A DNA stretch of 64,000 bases from Bacillota bacterium (GCA_023443045.1 JAEZWK010000018.1:25265-89264); one strand, 5' to 3'; positions 17,547 to 26,741 are shown, counted from the first letter of the stretch. A program made the numbers and translations. Notes: a model not told the origin generated them from the letters alone.

Positions 17547-18964
17547 TGTTTATTTTTAAAATATTCTTCAGCAAAAGTCATATCATGTACAAGCTCTAGC
17601 GTTCCCAAATAATTTTGTTCTTTATCACGTACTGCTAGATATTCAACCATCATCAATTTATCTTTTACTTTTTTCCAGATTCTAACTTCATCTTTTTTAT
17701 TATTTTTGAAATCTGAAATCATACTTCTAACCATGGGCTCTATTTGTGGTGGGTGACATGTATAAACATCTCTTCCCAGTGCCATGAGTGGTCTTTTGAA
17801 TAGCTTTTCACCGTCATTAAAATATCTATTTATATCATTTTTATCGACAAAGGTAATTTCTGCAGGTATTCTATCTAACATAAATCGTAATTCTTCCATT
17901 GTAAAACTACCGCCCGGGAGAGTTATTTTTTCATTGTCTACAGGAAAATCCCTTTCAAATTCTTCTGCTTTTTGCCAAACATTAGATACAACATCCAAAC
18001 ATAAATCGTAATCTTTTGAGTCATGATAAATATTGATCCAATCTTCTTCGGTAAAATTCATAGCACAGATGGGGAATAAAATATTTTCTTCTTTATAAAT
18101 CATCTCTGTAGCTCGTTCTAAAATGCTATTTAGCTGATCCATTTTTACGCTTTTGGTTTTTAACAAAATATTGATTTCACTTCTTAGATCATTATCCACT
18201 GCCCACATAACATTTGACGGTCCAGAAATATTATATTTTACATTTAGATTTGGATAAATAAGATCTCCTTTTTTCTTATAATGATTTGATACTTGTTTTA
18301 GCTTTATCACCATATCCAAATAATTTTCATCATTTACATTATTTTTAATATATTCTAATAGAACTGCTATTTTTTTGTTTTCGTTAGAAAAAGTTTCTAA
18401 AGGGTGGCCTGAGATTTGAATGAGGCTATCTGTCAATTCTTTCTTTTTACTCTTTATTTCTTCAGGTGATAGATTTGACATCTTGTGAATTTCTCTATTT
18501 GTTATATCGTGGAAGAGTGTTGAATGAAGATCGCATAACTTTTTAATTTCAGCAATAGGAGTGCCAGAATTTATTATTTCTTGTTCAGCTTTTACGATCT
18601 CAGCAGGGTCCACATTTTCAAAAATATTAATAAATTCTTCTTTTAAAGAATTGATATCCTCGCCATTGTTGATACGAATCAAAAAACTCTTCAAAATTGA
18701 AATTCTATCATTTTCATCAAGATTTAATGAATCATTTTCATTTATAATATCAAATCCATTGGCTTTGAATGTATCTGAGATTTTATCTAAACTAATATTT
18801 TTAATTTTAGATCCTTTTTTGATGGTTATGATTTTTCCTACGGTATTTAATAAAATTGGATTTTTAATATCTTTAAATCCAAGATCGTACATAATATCTA
18901 AAAATTCTGGGTATTCTTTAGATATTTCATAGATATTTTTGTCAAAATCAATTATTTTTTTCAT
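17543..18964 (-). CDS. DUF438/hemerythrin/PAS multidomain sensor-like protein
   Basis: A cytoplasmic protein of 473 residues, no membrane segment. Residues 1-75 resemble DUF1858 (a small domain often found with redox proteins). Residues about 90-160 are DUF438, with the segment VKAEQEIINSGTPIAEIKKL. Then comes a hemerythrin-like helical bundle (HPLETFSNENKKI to the EENILFPICA segment), and a C-terminal PAS domain (about 360-473) containing a VYTCHPPQ motif. Such proteins are common in anaerobes and are thought to sense oxygen, NO or redox state through the diiron bundle. There is no output domain, so its partner is unknown. Confidence 0.88.
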   Translation of the reverse strand: MKKIIDFDKNIYEISKEYPEFLDIMYDLGFKDIKNPILLNTVGKIITIKKGSKIKNISLDKISDTFKANGFDIINENDSLNLDENDRISILKSFLIRINNGEDINSLKEEFINIFENVDPAEIVKAEQEIINSGTPIAEIKKLCDLHSTLFHDITNREIHKMSNLSPEEIKSKKKELTDSLIQISGHPLETFSNENKKIAVLLEYIKNNVNDENYLDMVIKLKQVSNHYKKKGDLIYPNLNVKYNISGPSNVMWAVDNDLRSEINILLKTKSVKMDQLNSILERATEMIYKEENILFPICAMNFTEEDWINIYHDSKDYDLCLDVVSNVWQKAEEFERDFPVDNEKITLPGGSFTMEELRFMLDRIPAEITFVDKNDINRYFNDGEKLFKRPLMALGRDVYTCHPPQIEPMVRSMISDFKNNKKDEVRIWKKVKDKLMMVEYLAVRDKEQNYLGTLELVHDMTFAEEYFKNKQ

Positions 18965-18996
18965 AAAACTCCTTAATTAAATATAAAAATTTATTA

Positions 18997-19023
18997 AAAA
19001 AAAAAGCAAATATAGATTTGCTT
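18997..19023 (-). terminator. Terminator after the glutaredoxin-like gene (minus strand)
   Basis: Read on the minus strand: GCAAAT-CTAT-ATTTGC-type stem followed by ten T residues, starting right at the stop codon. Confidence 0.85.
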
Positions 19024-19261
19024 AGAGTGTTTTCAAAAATTCAATTATATCCATTGACTCATACATCGGCTTATCATCGACAAAAAGACAGGGCACTTGT
19101 TTTTTGCCGCCAATAGTTTCTAATTTTATTTTTGCATCAGGATCTTCATTTATATCACGAACACCGATTTCTAAGTCTTTTCTAGTTAAAAGATAATTCA
19201 AAACTCTTTGGCAGAATGGGCATGTTGCCATAATCATAAGCTCTAATTTTTGTTTGTTCAT
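19022..19261 (-). CDS. Glutaredoxin-like thiol-disulfide protein
   Basis: A 79-residue thioredoxin-fold protein with the dithiol motif CPFC close to the N-terminus (ATCPFCQRVLNYL), a cis-proline loop KQVPCLF and a C-terminal ESMDIIEFL helix, as in glutaredoxins of the YruB/NrdH type. I placed the start at 19261, where the minus strand shows AAGGAGTGATTTT before ATG. A longer frame starting at 19291 would swallow that site. It lies divergent to the thiT riboswitch. It probably uses thioredoxin reductase or low-molecular thiols; this is not determinable here. Confidence 0.85.
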   Translation of the reverse strand: MNKQKLELMIMATCPFCQRVLNYLLTRKDLEIGVRDINEDPDAKIKLETIGGKKQVPCLFVDDKPMYESMDIIEFLKTL

Positions 19262-19308
19262 AAAATCACTCCTTGATAGGAGTATACCCAAAAATAAATT
19301 TTTTAAAC

Positions 19309-19337
19309 TTGAAAATAATTTTTATCTGGGGTATAAT
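19309..19337 (+). promoter_or_regulatory. Promoter of the TPP riboswitch-thiT unit
   Basis: TTGAAA at 19309-19314 and TATAAT at 19332-19337 with 17-base spacing, directly before the riboswitch. Confidence 0.8.
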
Positions 19338-19344
19338 GTATTTG

Positions 19345-19422
19345 CACTAGGGGTGTCAGAAATGACTGAGAGGTAAATCCAACCCTTATACCTGATCCGG
19401 GTAATGCCGGCGTAGGAAAGTG
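19345..19422 (+). ncRNA. TPP riboswitch (THI element)
   Basis: It has the hallmark segments GGGGTGTC, ACTGAGA, ACCCTTATACCTGATC and GGGTAATGCCGGCGTAGG, closed by CACT (19345-19348) pairing with AGTG (19419-19422). A CCTT at about 19427-19430 could pair with the AAGG of the thiT ribosome-binding site, so control of translation initiation is plausible. High thiamine pyrophosphate would then turn thiT off. Confidence 0.96.
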
Positions 19423-19460
19423 AAAACCTTCTTATGCCGTAATAGTAAAGGAGGTAAACA

Positions 19461-20000
19461 ATGAACAAAAATGTAAGAATGTTAGTAGAAGCTGGAGTTA
19501 TGATTGCTTTAGCTTATGTTTTGGGGATGATCAAAATCTTCCACATGCCTCAAGGTGGTTCTATTACAGCAGGTCAAGTTATTCCGATTATATTATTTGC
19601 ACTAAGATGGGGATGTATTCCTGGGATTATGTGCGGAGCTGTTTATGGAATTGTAGATGCTTTGTTGGGTGGCCAAGTAATAGGTCTATTACCTGTTATA
19701 ATAGATTATCCAGTTGCTTTTGGTGGGCTAGGAATTGCAGGATTATTCAAAAATTATTTTTATCGTGATAACTCTGAGTTTCAGGTCGTTTTAGCCGCTA
19801 TAATTGCAGTAATGTGGAGAATATTTGCACACACAATTTCTGGTGCGATATTTTATGCAGAATATGCTCCAGAAGGACAAAACGCATGGTTATACTCATT
19901 ACAATATAATGGAACATTTTTAGCGGTAGAAGCTATAGTTGCAGCTATAATAATATTTGCACTATATAAAAATAGAAAATTGTTTTCAAATAGAGTTTAA
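19461..20000 (+). CDS. thiT: ECF-type thiamine transporter S component
   Basis: ThiT is the thiamine-binding membrane subunit that works with a shared energizing module (EcfA/A'/T), encoded elsewhere. It has 179 residues and about six membrane segments. Thiamine-site residues fit the family in the segment MPQGGSITAGQVIPI, the GIVDALLGGQ segment and the WRIFAHTISGAIFYAEYAP segment. The gene has an AAAGGAGGT site and is preceded by a TPP riboswitch, which makes the substrate assignment firm. A terminator hairpin follows. Confidence 0.96.
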   Translation: MNKNVRMLVEAGVMIALAYVLGMIKIFHMPQGGSITAGQVIPIILFALRWGCIPGIMCGAVYGIVDALLGGQVIGLLPVIIDYPVAFGGLGIAGLFKNYFYRDNSEFQVVLAAIIAVMWRIFAHTISGAIFYAEYAPEGQNAWLYSLQYNGTFLAVEAIVAAIIIFALYKNRKLFSNRV

Positions 20001-20015
20001 AAGCTCTATTTTTTT
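19988..20015 (+). terminator. Terminator after thiT
   Basis: AATAGAG-TTTAAAAG-CTCTATT stem with a T run following, overlapping the last codons of thiT. Confidence 0.75.
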
Positions 20016-20037
20016 ATTTAACATTACTTTTTAAGCT

Positions 20038-20070
20038 CAAAAAAAACATCTACTAATAGATGCTTTTTAT
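20038..20070. terminator. Bidirectional terminator hairpin
   Basis: ACATCTA-CTAA-TAGATGC type inverted repeat flanked by an A run and a T run. It serves the decayed minus-strand gene and backs up the thiT terminator. Confidence 0.75.
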
Positions 20071-20079
20071 TTCAATTAT

Positions 20080-20743
20080 TTATCCGTGATATTTTGTCCA
20101 AAAGTTTTCAAAGTTCACATAAAATTTGAGCCAGCCAAAAGATTTAGCAACACCACTATATAATTCAAAATCTGCTGACATCCAAGCATGTGTTTCGTCT
20201 TTCCAATTTTCGTGTAAAACCGGATTGCATATTTGAATAAGTTCCACCTAACATATAAATCTCTATCGTATAGAGCGGATATTTTGGCAGTTTTTCTGAA
20301 TTTATCCTGTGCAAAAACTACTGTATATGCCATCTTTAAAGCACCAAGATCTTCACTTACTATGAGCAACTGTATATTTTACTGGGTCTTCATATTACTT
20401 ATACGATCTTTTATTATTTTTGACACTTTCTATTTTAATAATTCTAAAAGATCCATCCGGGTAAACGGTTTTTTCAAAATTTTTCCTTTTTATTTGAGGG
20501 GAAATATGTTTGTATTCTTCTTTAAAGCAGTCCCATAACTCTTTATTCAAAAACTTCTGAACTAAAATATCTATCTTATTCTGAGGAACATCATTTTCTT
20601 TTAGTATGGAAATTATTTTTTGAACATCCTTGTTTTGAGTTTCGGGTGAATATTTGGTTGTAAACGAATTAACGTTTAACAGACATACATTAAAACAATA
20701 GCAAAGAACAAACAAATACTAAATTTTTATTTTTTTTAACCAT
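20080..20743 (-). pseudogene. Decayed gene for a small secreted protein
   Basis: On the minus strand an ATG at 20743 begins a signal-peptide-like sequence (MVKKNKNLVFVCSLLLF) that runs into a stop. The protein resumes in another frame (segment SFTTKYSPETQ... KIDILVQKFLN... ELWDCFKEEY... KTVYPDGSFRIIKIE), is broken again near 20395, and ends in a third frame with a Trp/Phe-rich tail (AWMSADFELYSGVAKSFGW) and a stop at 20080. At least three disruptions are needed to read it through. The pattern (short helical domain, then TVYPDGS, then a beta-rich C-terminus) matches an uncharacterised exported family that I recall from Bacillota. It has no known function. Confidence 0.65.
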
Positions 20744-20746
20744 AAT

Positions 20747-20833
20747 TTACTTCCTTCTAAATATTAAATAAATTATTCCTATTATTATGAATAAAAATAC
20801 AGCCATAACAATCGGAACCAATCTTGCAATCAT
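20747..20833 (-). CDS. Tiny single-pass membrane protein (28 residues)
   Basis: ATG at 20831-20833 (minus strand) opens a 28-codon frame, MIARLVPIVMAVFLFIIIG followed by IIYLIFRRK. It is one hydrophobic helix with an Arg/Lys-rich end. A GGGGGT ribosome-binding site lies 13 bases upstream. It is directly followed, 4 bases later, by the decayed secreted-protein gene with its own AGAAGGAAG site inside the 3' end of this frame. Function unknown; the unit was probably a small two-gene operon. It could be a chance ORF in AT-rich DNA, but the ribosome-binding site and topology support translation. Confidence 0.45.
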   Translation of the reverse strand: MIARLVPIVMAVFLFIIIGIIYLIFRRK

Positions 20834-21026
20834 CAAATTTATTACCCCCTTTTTCTCTTTTCGCTAATAAGATACCCATATTTTAATATTTTAATCTAAT
20901 AAAATAATAAATTTTAAATTTTTAAAAAGTCTATATCATATATAAAATGCAAAGGATTTTACATAAAAAAAGGAAATTAAAAAAAACACAAATAACGATC
21001 ATCAGTTTGTTATCGCTGTTATATCA

Positions 21027-22628
21027 TCACTCTTCAAACAAATTAAGAGCAATCTCCAAATGAAATAGTTCCACATTATCAGTTAGATCAGATTCTAAAA
21101 TTTCTTTACATTTTTCGATTCTATAATTTACAGTATTTCTGTGTAAAAAAAGTTGTTCTGCGGTTTTTTTAACATTTGTCTGGTTTAAAAGCCACGCTCT
21201 AAGAGTGCTTCTAAGTTCTATATTTTGAGGAGTGTTTTCCGCCAATTTTTTTAAAGTGCTTTCGTAAAAATAATCCTTTTGATTATTCGAAATTAACGAG
21301 AACAATCTCTGGTAGTTTTGTGGTCTTGAAATTTTTACGTTTTTATATAGTTTATGCACAATACCATTATCAACAGCATTGATAGTTTCGAATACAGATT
21401 CTTTCATAGATTTATAGGTAAAATATCTAGGCCCGATGGTAATCTGATAATCTAATTTAATGGTTTTTACAATATCATTTATTATATTTAGCAAATCTTT
21501 CATAAGTACATCTAATTTTTGGTGTTTAGAATGAATTAAAAAATATTTATAAAGGGTCATAGGAATAATAGAGTAATCATCATATTTGCTTAAATATTTT
21601 TTGAGATGATTATAAACTATTACATAGCCTTCCATTTGCAAATGAAGAGGGAAGAAATTTTCAAAATTACTAAAGCTTATAATCCCAAATCTGCCATTAG
21701 AAGTAATATTTAAACTTAAATTTCTGGTGAGATCCAGATATTCTTTTTCATCAGATTTTTCGGCGAAATAAAGTAAGTTATCAAAAACTTTTTCTGTCTT
21801 TTGAAGATCGAAAAGATTGTTGTTAAGATGCGAAATAATCGTAAAGTTAATGGCAAATATAGCCTGATCAATTACGAATTTATTCATCTTTATATTAAAT
21901 TTATCTGAGCTTAAAATGAATAGATAATAGTTATAATTGTGTCCTACATTAATTTTGTGTAAAAACACTTTTTTATTCATATTATTTTTATCTACAAGAT
22001 TAAAACTACATCTGGTTTTAGCCATCTTCTTACAAGTGTTAATGCAATCAATGATTTGATCTTTTTCGAAAATAGAAAGAAAATTATTTGTGGAATTGAT
22101 GTGTTCGCCAAAAGCATCTGTAAGCGCTACATCAGATTCTAAAATACTGTAAAGAGTATATAATACAATCTGAAAATTTGGTTTTTTAAGCAGTGTATCT
22201 GAAAAGATTCTCTGTGAATTAAGAGCAAAATTAAGACTATCCTGATTATCATCCCAAAGCTTTTTTAGAAGATCGTGGTAGACATTACCTAAAGTTTTGT
22301 ATTCAGGAATTAAAATCAAACAGAAATTCAATTTATTACAATGGTCGATGATATTTTGGTGTAAGGACTTTAAAAATCTATCCACCTTTATGGCTAGAGC
22401 GGATGATTTGCTGATTGCTAATTGATTTATAAATTCTATTAAACCTTCTTGATTATCTTTAAAAGCCATGGCGGTAGTTATAACCAGTGAATATTTGGAA
22501 ATATAATTGTAAGCATCTGGTGTTTCTGTGGATTCAATGGAGAATGTTTCTGCCTCCAAAGTGCTATCATCAGTTAAAATTTTTAGATACGAAAGATCTT
22601 CGTTACTAAGTAAATCTTTTAATTTCAT
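21027..22628 (-). CDS. pucR: PucR family transcriptional regulator of the allantoin cluster
   Basis: A 533-residue regulator. The C-terminal 60 residues are a PucR-type helix-turn-helix (segment TAEQLFLHRNTVNYRIEK, about residues 490-510). The N-terminal region (MKLKDLLSNEDLSYLKILT...) corresponds to the purine-catabolism regulator-like domain, and the middle is a poorly conserved sensor or GGDEF-like region. It is divergent from the permease-allB operon across 287 bases, the expected position for its controlling gene. By analogy with Bacillus PucR, an allantoin-pathway metabolite is the likely effector; this is inference. Confidence 0.88.
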   Translation of the reverse strand: MKLKDLLSNEDLSYLKILTDDSTLEAETFSIESTETPDAYNYISKYSLVITTAMAFKDNQEGLIEFINQLAISKSSALAIKVDRFLKSLHQNIIDHCNKLNFCLILIPEYKTLGNVYHDLLKKLWDDNQDSLNFALNSQRIFSDTLLKKPNFQIVLYTLYSILESDVALTDAFGEHINSTNNFLSIFEKDQIIDCINTCKKMAKTRCSFNLVDKNNMNKKVFLHKINVGHNYNYYLFILSSDKFNIKMNKFVIDQAIFAINFTIISHLNNNLFDLQKTEKVFDNLLYFAEKSDEKEYLDLTRNLSLNITSNGRFGIISFSNFENFFPLHLQMEGYVIVYNHLKKYLSKYDDYSIIPMTLYKYFLIHSKHQKLDVLMKDLLNIINDIVKTIKLDYQITIGPRYFTYKSMKESVFETINAVDNGIVHKLYKNVKISRPQNYQRLFSLISNNQKDYFYESTLKKLAENTPQNIELRSTLRAWLLNQTNVKKTAEQLFLHRNTVNYRIEKCKEILESDLTDNVELFHLEIALNLFEE

Positions 22629-22915
22629 AAAACCTCACAAATTAAGCAACATTTAAATTATTATCTATTTTTTAGCAAATTTTGATCACGAGATAAAATA
22701 TAGAGATCTCAATTCAAAAATATTAAAAAATACCGTGTTTTGCAATATGTTTTCGACTTCAATGATAACATATTTTTTCTAATTGTGCAATGTGCATAAT
22801 TTAATATAGTAATTATGGTTAATGTGCTGTTGAAAGATATTAGGATATAATATATTGTTAAAACAGAAGATATATAATTAACTATTAAATCAATTTTATT
22901 AGATCGGAGGAATTT
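22629..22915. promoter_or_regulatory. Divergent control region between pucR and the permease gene
   Basis: A 287-base AT-rich spacer. A TATAAT lies at 22846-22851 on the plus strand, but I see no well-spaced -35, which would fit an activator-dependent promoter. The segment TTGTGCAATGTGCATAA around 22784-22800 and TATGGTTAA near 22814 are candidate regulator sites. Neither is confirmed. A TCGGAGGAA ribosome-binding site precedes the permease ATG. Confidence 0.4.
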
Positions 22916-24397
22916 ATGGCAGACTTTAATATCAAAGTTACAGAATCAGATAGAGCACTGGCTATCGAAAATGGCTATAGTGAAGATCTAGCTCCTGTGA
23001 CAAAAGGCCAAAGAACGTGGAATTTGTTCAATTATTTCACTCTGTGGATGGGTAGTGTGCACAATGTACCAAACTATTTAGCGGTTGGTGGATTTTTATT
23101 TTTAGGTATGAGCCCTATTCATGTAATGATTGCTCTTACACTTAGTTCTTTAGGTGTTATGGCTTTATTAATTTTAAATGGTATGTACGGTTTTGAGTAT
23201 GGCATTCCATCTTCTATGTCGCTTAGAAGTGCATACGGTTCTAAAGGAGCAAAATTACCAGGGTTTTTAAGAGGTATTGTGGCGGCTATCATGTGGTATG
23301 GTTTACAGACATATGCGGGTAGTAAAGCATTACTTATTCTAATCGGAAAAATTTATCCTGACTTTTTAAATATTGGTAATAATGCTGAATTTTTAGGTAT
23401 TACAATTCCTGGTATTATTGCTTTTGTAATTTTCTGGGTAATCAATTTATTTATCGGTTTAGGTGGCGGAAAAACCATTGCAAAATTTACAGCTATTTTA
23501 AATCCATTAATTTATATTGTATTTGGTGGTATGCTTATCTGGGCGATAAAAGTAAATGGTGGTATATCTCCTATCTTAAGCTTTAGTTCTGGAGTTGCCA
23601 AGGAACATTCTAATTTATTTATTTATCTTATGATAATATCAAGTGTTTTGAGTGTATGGGCAGCACCGGGTGTTAGTTCATCAGATTTTGGTAGAAATGC
23701 TAAAGATGTGAAGGGCTTTACTTGGGGTCAGGCTTTAGGATTGTTCGTTTCTTATTTACTATTTGCATTTTCTTCAGTGTTCATTTTAGTTGGTAGTTCT
23801 TTGTATTATCAAACCAAAATGTTCGATGTTTTAGAGATTGTTAATAAATGGGATAGTTTGGTAGCTATTATAGTTTCTCTTGGAGTTCTTCTTATGACTA
23901 CCATTTCTACAAATGCAACAGGTAATATTGTTCCTGCTGGTTATCAGTTAGCTACACTATTTCCTAAAAAATTAAATTATAAAAAGGGTGTAATTGTTGC
24001 TTCTATTATTTCATTTGTTATTTGTCCTTGGTATTTAATGAAAAATGAAACTTCTATTTATCTATTTTTAGATATCATTGGTAGTTTGATGGGACCGATT
24101 GCAGGTGTTATGATTGCTCATTATTTCTTTATTGTAAAAAGAGATATTTGGTTGAGTAGAATTTATGCTAAAGAGATTCACCTATATAAGCCTGATGTTA
24201 ATTATAGTGCTTATATTTCTACAATTGTAGCAGCGCTTATTCCAATTTCGTTCAAATTTATTCCAGCTTTACAAAATTATTCTCAAGTTTCTTGGATTAT
24301 AGCGTTTGTTGTATCGTTTGTATTATATCTAATTTTAGGTAATACACTTCTTAGAAATCAGGTTCAAAGACAGGAATCTGAAAGACCTAAACAATAG
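22916..24397 (+). CDS. NCS1 family nucleobase/allantoin permease
   Basis: A 493-residue transporter with about twelve membrane segments. The N-terminal soluble part (SEDLAPVTKGQRTWNLFNYF) followed by WMGSVHNVPNYL is typical of the NCS1 (PucI/AllP/Mhp1) family, as are the segments GIPSSMSLRSAYGSKG and MWYGLQTYAGSKA. As first gene of the allantoin operon its substrate is most probably allantoin taken up with sodium or protons. Family members also carry hydantoins, uracil or cytosine. A good GGAGGAA site precedes the ATG. Confidence 0.9.
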   Translation: MADFNIKVTESDRALAIENGYSEDLAPVTKGQRTWNLFNYFTLWMGSVHNVPNYLAVGGFLFLGMSPIHVMIALTLSSLGVMALLILNGMYGFEYGIPSSMSLRSAYGSKGAKLPGFLRGIVAAIMWYGLQTYAGSKALLILIGKIYPDFLNIGNNAEFLGITIPGIIAFVIFWVINLFIGLGGGKTIAKFTAILNPLIYIVFGGMLIWAIKVNGGISPILSFSSGVAKEHSNLFIYLMIISSVLSVWAAPGVSSSDFGRNAKDVKGFTWGQALGLFVSYLLFAFSSVFILVGSSLYYQTKMFDVLEIVNKWDSLVAIIVSLGVLLMTTISTNATGNIVPAGYQLATLFPKKLNYKKGVIVASIISFVICPWYLMKNETSIYLFLDIIGSLMGPIAGVMIAHYFFIVKRDIWLSRIYAKEIHLYKPDVNYSAYISTIVAALIPISFKFIPALQNYSQVSWIIAFVVSFVLYLILGNTLLRNQVQRQESERPKQ

Positions 24398-24425
24398 TCA
24401 AATTTAAAATAAATGGAGGTAAAAA

Positions 24426-25787
24426 ATGTACGATTTATTAATTAAAAACGGGTTAGTTGTTACTTACATGGGAGAAAGGAAAGCAGATATTCTAGTTAAA
24501 GATGGCAAAATTGCTGCTATCGGTGAAAATCTAGATTTAGAAGCTAAAGAAGTTATTGATGCAAGTAATTTAATTATTACTCCAGGTATGATCGATACTC
24601 ATACTCATATTTCTGAGCCAGGTGGCGGTCATAGAGATAATTGGGAAGGTTATTTAACAGGTACTAAAGCTGCAGCTAAAGGTGGTATTACATCTTTCGT
24701 AGAGATGCCACTAAACCAAATTCCTTGTACTCAAAATAAAAAAGCTTTAGATATGAAAGTTAATGCTGGTAAAGATAAATTAAGCGTAGATGTTTATTCA
24801 TTAGCTGCTTTAACTCCAACTTCTTTAGATGATATCGATGAAATGGAAAAAGAAGGTGTTGTTGGATACAAAGCTTTTATGGCTACATGTGGTGATAGAA
24901 CAATTGATGGAGACATGGAAAATGTAGATGATTATTCTTTATGGGAAGGTATGAGAAGAATTCAAAAAACTGGTCTTCCATTACAATTACACTGCGAAAA
25001 CCCAACTATTACTGATAAATTAGGTCAGCTATATGCTAAGGAAAGAGAAAATACTCTAGAAAATTATGTTTTAAGTAGACCAGTATTTACTGAGGTAGAA
25101 GCAGTTAGAAGAGCTATTTTCTTTGCTAAAGAAACAGGTTGCAGAATTGGTATTTGTCACTGTTCTTGTCCAGAAGTTGTCGATGAAATTAAAAAAGCTA
25201 GAGCTGAGGGTGTAGATGTAATTGCAGAAAGCTGCACACATTATTTCTACTTCACAACTGAAGAGCTTGATTCAATCGGAAATTCTTCTAAATGTTCACC
25301 ACCATTAAGAGATAAGAAAAATCTTGAAGAAATGTGGAAGAGATTATTTAACGGAGATATTTTATACATTGGTTCTGACCACTCACCATGTACTCCAGAC
25401 TTAAAAGAAGGAAAACCATTTAGTGCTTGGGGCGGAATTTCAGGAATCCAAAATTCATATGATGTTTTATTCGATGAAGCAGTAAACAAAAGAGGTATGA
25501 GTTTAAGCCAATTCGTAGATATTACAGCTACAAATGCAGCTAGATACTTTAACTTAAAAGGTAAAGGTGCTATAGAAGTTGGTTTTGATGCTGACTTTGC
25601 ATTCATTGATAAAAACAAAAAGTATGTAATAAAAGATGAAGATTTAGAATACAAAAACAAATTCTCTGCTTATTCCAATAGAGAAGTAGGATGTAAAGTA
25701 GTTAGAACTATCGTTAGAGGTAAAACTGTTTACTCTGAAGAAAATGGTGTATCAGACGAAAGAGTTGGAAAATTTTTATTTAAATAA
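24426..25787 (+). CDS. allB: Allantoinase
   Basis: AllB opens the hydantoin ring of allantoin to allantoate. It has 453 residues, the usual length. The amidohydrolase metal motif DTHTHISEPG is at residues 57-66, followed by the bridging, probably carboxylated Lys in VVGYKAFMATCGD, His ligands in LQLHCENP and GICHCSCPE, and the Asp in YIGSDHSPC. The WEGYLTGTKAAAKGGIT segment separates it from dihydropyrimidinases. It lies 28 bases after the permease with TGGAGGT before the ATG. Codons are richer in C-free, well-used codons than flanking genes, suggesting high expression. Confidence 0.96.
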   Translation: MYDLLIKNGLVVTYMGERKADILVKDGKIAAIGENLDLEAKEVIDASNLIITPGMIDTHTHISEPGGGHRDNWEGYLTGTKAAAKGGITSFVEMPLNQIPCTQNKKALDMKVNAGKDKLSVDVYSLAALTPTSLDDIDEMEKEGVVGYKAFMATCGDRTIDGDMENVDDYSLWEGMRRIQKTGLPLQLHCENPTITDKLGQLYAKERENTLENYVLSRPVFTEVEAVRRAIFFAKETGCRIGICHCSCPEVVDEIKKARAEGVDVIAESCTHYFYFTTEELDSIGNSSKCSPPLRDKKNLEEMWKRLFNGDILYIGSDHSPCTPDLKEGKPFSAWGGISGIQNSYDVLFDEAVNKRGMSLSQFVDITATNAARYFNLKGKGAIEVGFDADFAFIDKNKKYVIKDEDLEYKNKFSAYSNREVGCKVVRTIVRGKTVYSEENGVSDERVGKFLFK

Positions 25788-25796
25788 GAGGTAAGT

Positions 25797-26723
25797 ATGG
25801 ATTTTTATTTAACACTTGAAAAGGTGAGTGTGCTTTTTATTCTAATAGTAATAGGATATATAGCAGGAAAAGTTAATATAATAAATGAAAGCGGTCAAAA
25901 ACAGTTGACCCAATTGGTACTAAAAGTTACCATGCCAGCTACTATAATTCTAGCTATGCAGCAGCCCTTTTCAAGTGAAAAAGTCCATAATATTCTACTT
26001 TTAATCGGAATAATGATAGCCTGCTATATCTGGATGTTTTTGTCATCCAGTATAGTTAGGCTACTTTGTTCTGGTCTAGAGGACGCAAAAAAAGATATAA
26101 TGCAAGCAGGCTCTATGTTATCTAATACTTCGTTTATGGGCTATCCGATAGTATTATCATTACTTGGTACGGAGTCGTTATTTTATGCGGTTATATGTGG
26201 TGGATTTATTTTTGAAATAGTATCTTGGACTTTTGGTGTTTATTTGATAGGAAGAAATGCTAAGTCTAACAAATTATCTATTAAGGATGCAATCATAAAT
26301 CCAGGTGTAATTTCTATAGTTGTGGGTGGAGCACTATTTTTATTTAATATCAAAATAGTAGAACCGATTTATTCCACTATGGACATGTTATCTAAAGCAA
26401 CTAGTCCGCTCGCCATGATTGTTGTAGGACTTATTCTATCAAGAACAAAAATAAGAGATTCTCTCAAAAATAAGTATGTATATATAACCACTATAAATAA
26501 ATTAATTATAAATCCATTAGTAATAATTTTTGTGCTTAAATATTTGGGATTTTCTTCTAATAACATTGTAATACCAACTGTTTTATTATCCATGCCCACA
26601 GCTGCATATGTTGCAATGTTTAGTGCAAATACCGGAAATGACGAGAAATTTGCTAGTCAGATAGTATTTATTTGTTCGTTATTTTCTTTAATTACAATCC
26701 CGATTATAACATCACTAATTTAA
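25797..26723 (+). CDS. AEC family carrier (auxin efflux/malate permease-like)
   Basis: A 308-residue membrane protein with about ten helices in two inverted halves. The N-terminal segment VSVLFILIVIGYIAGK, the MLSNTSFMGYPIV segment in the first half and SMPTAAYVAMFSA in the second are hallmarks of the AEC family (MleP, YwkB). Members move mono- or dicarboxylates. It sits between allB and allC, an unusual place, with a TAAGAGGT site 3 bases after the allB region. Uptake of a co-substrate or export of an acidic end product such as oxamate is an inference from position. Confidence 0.85.
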   Translation: MDFYLTLEKVSVLFILIVIGYIAGKVNIINESGQKQLTQLVLKVTMPATIILAMQQPFSSEKVHNILLLIGIMIACYIWMFLSSSIVRLLCSGLEDAKKDIMQAGSMLSNTSFMGYPIVLSLLGTESLFYAVICGGFIFEIVSWTFGVYLIGRNAKSNKLSIKDAIINPGVISIVVGGALFLFNIKIVEPIYSTMDMLSKATSPLAMIVVGLILSRTKIRDSLKNKYVYITTINKLIINPLVIIFVLKYLGFSSNNIVIPTVLLSMPTAAYVAMFSANTGNDEKFASQIVFICSLFSLITIPIITSLI

Positions 26724-26741
26724 ACAAATTCGGAGGGTAAA

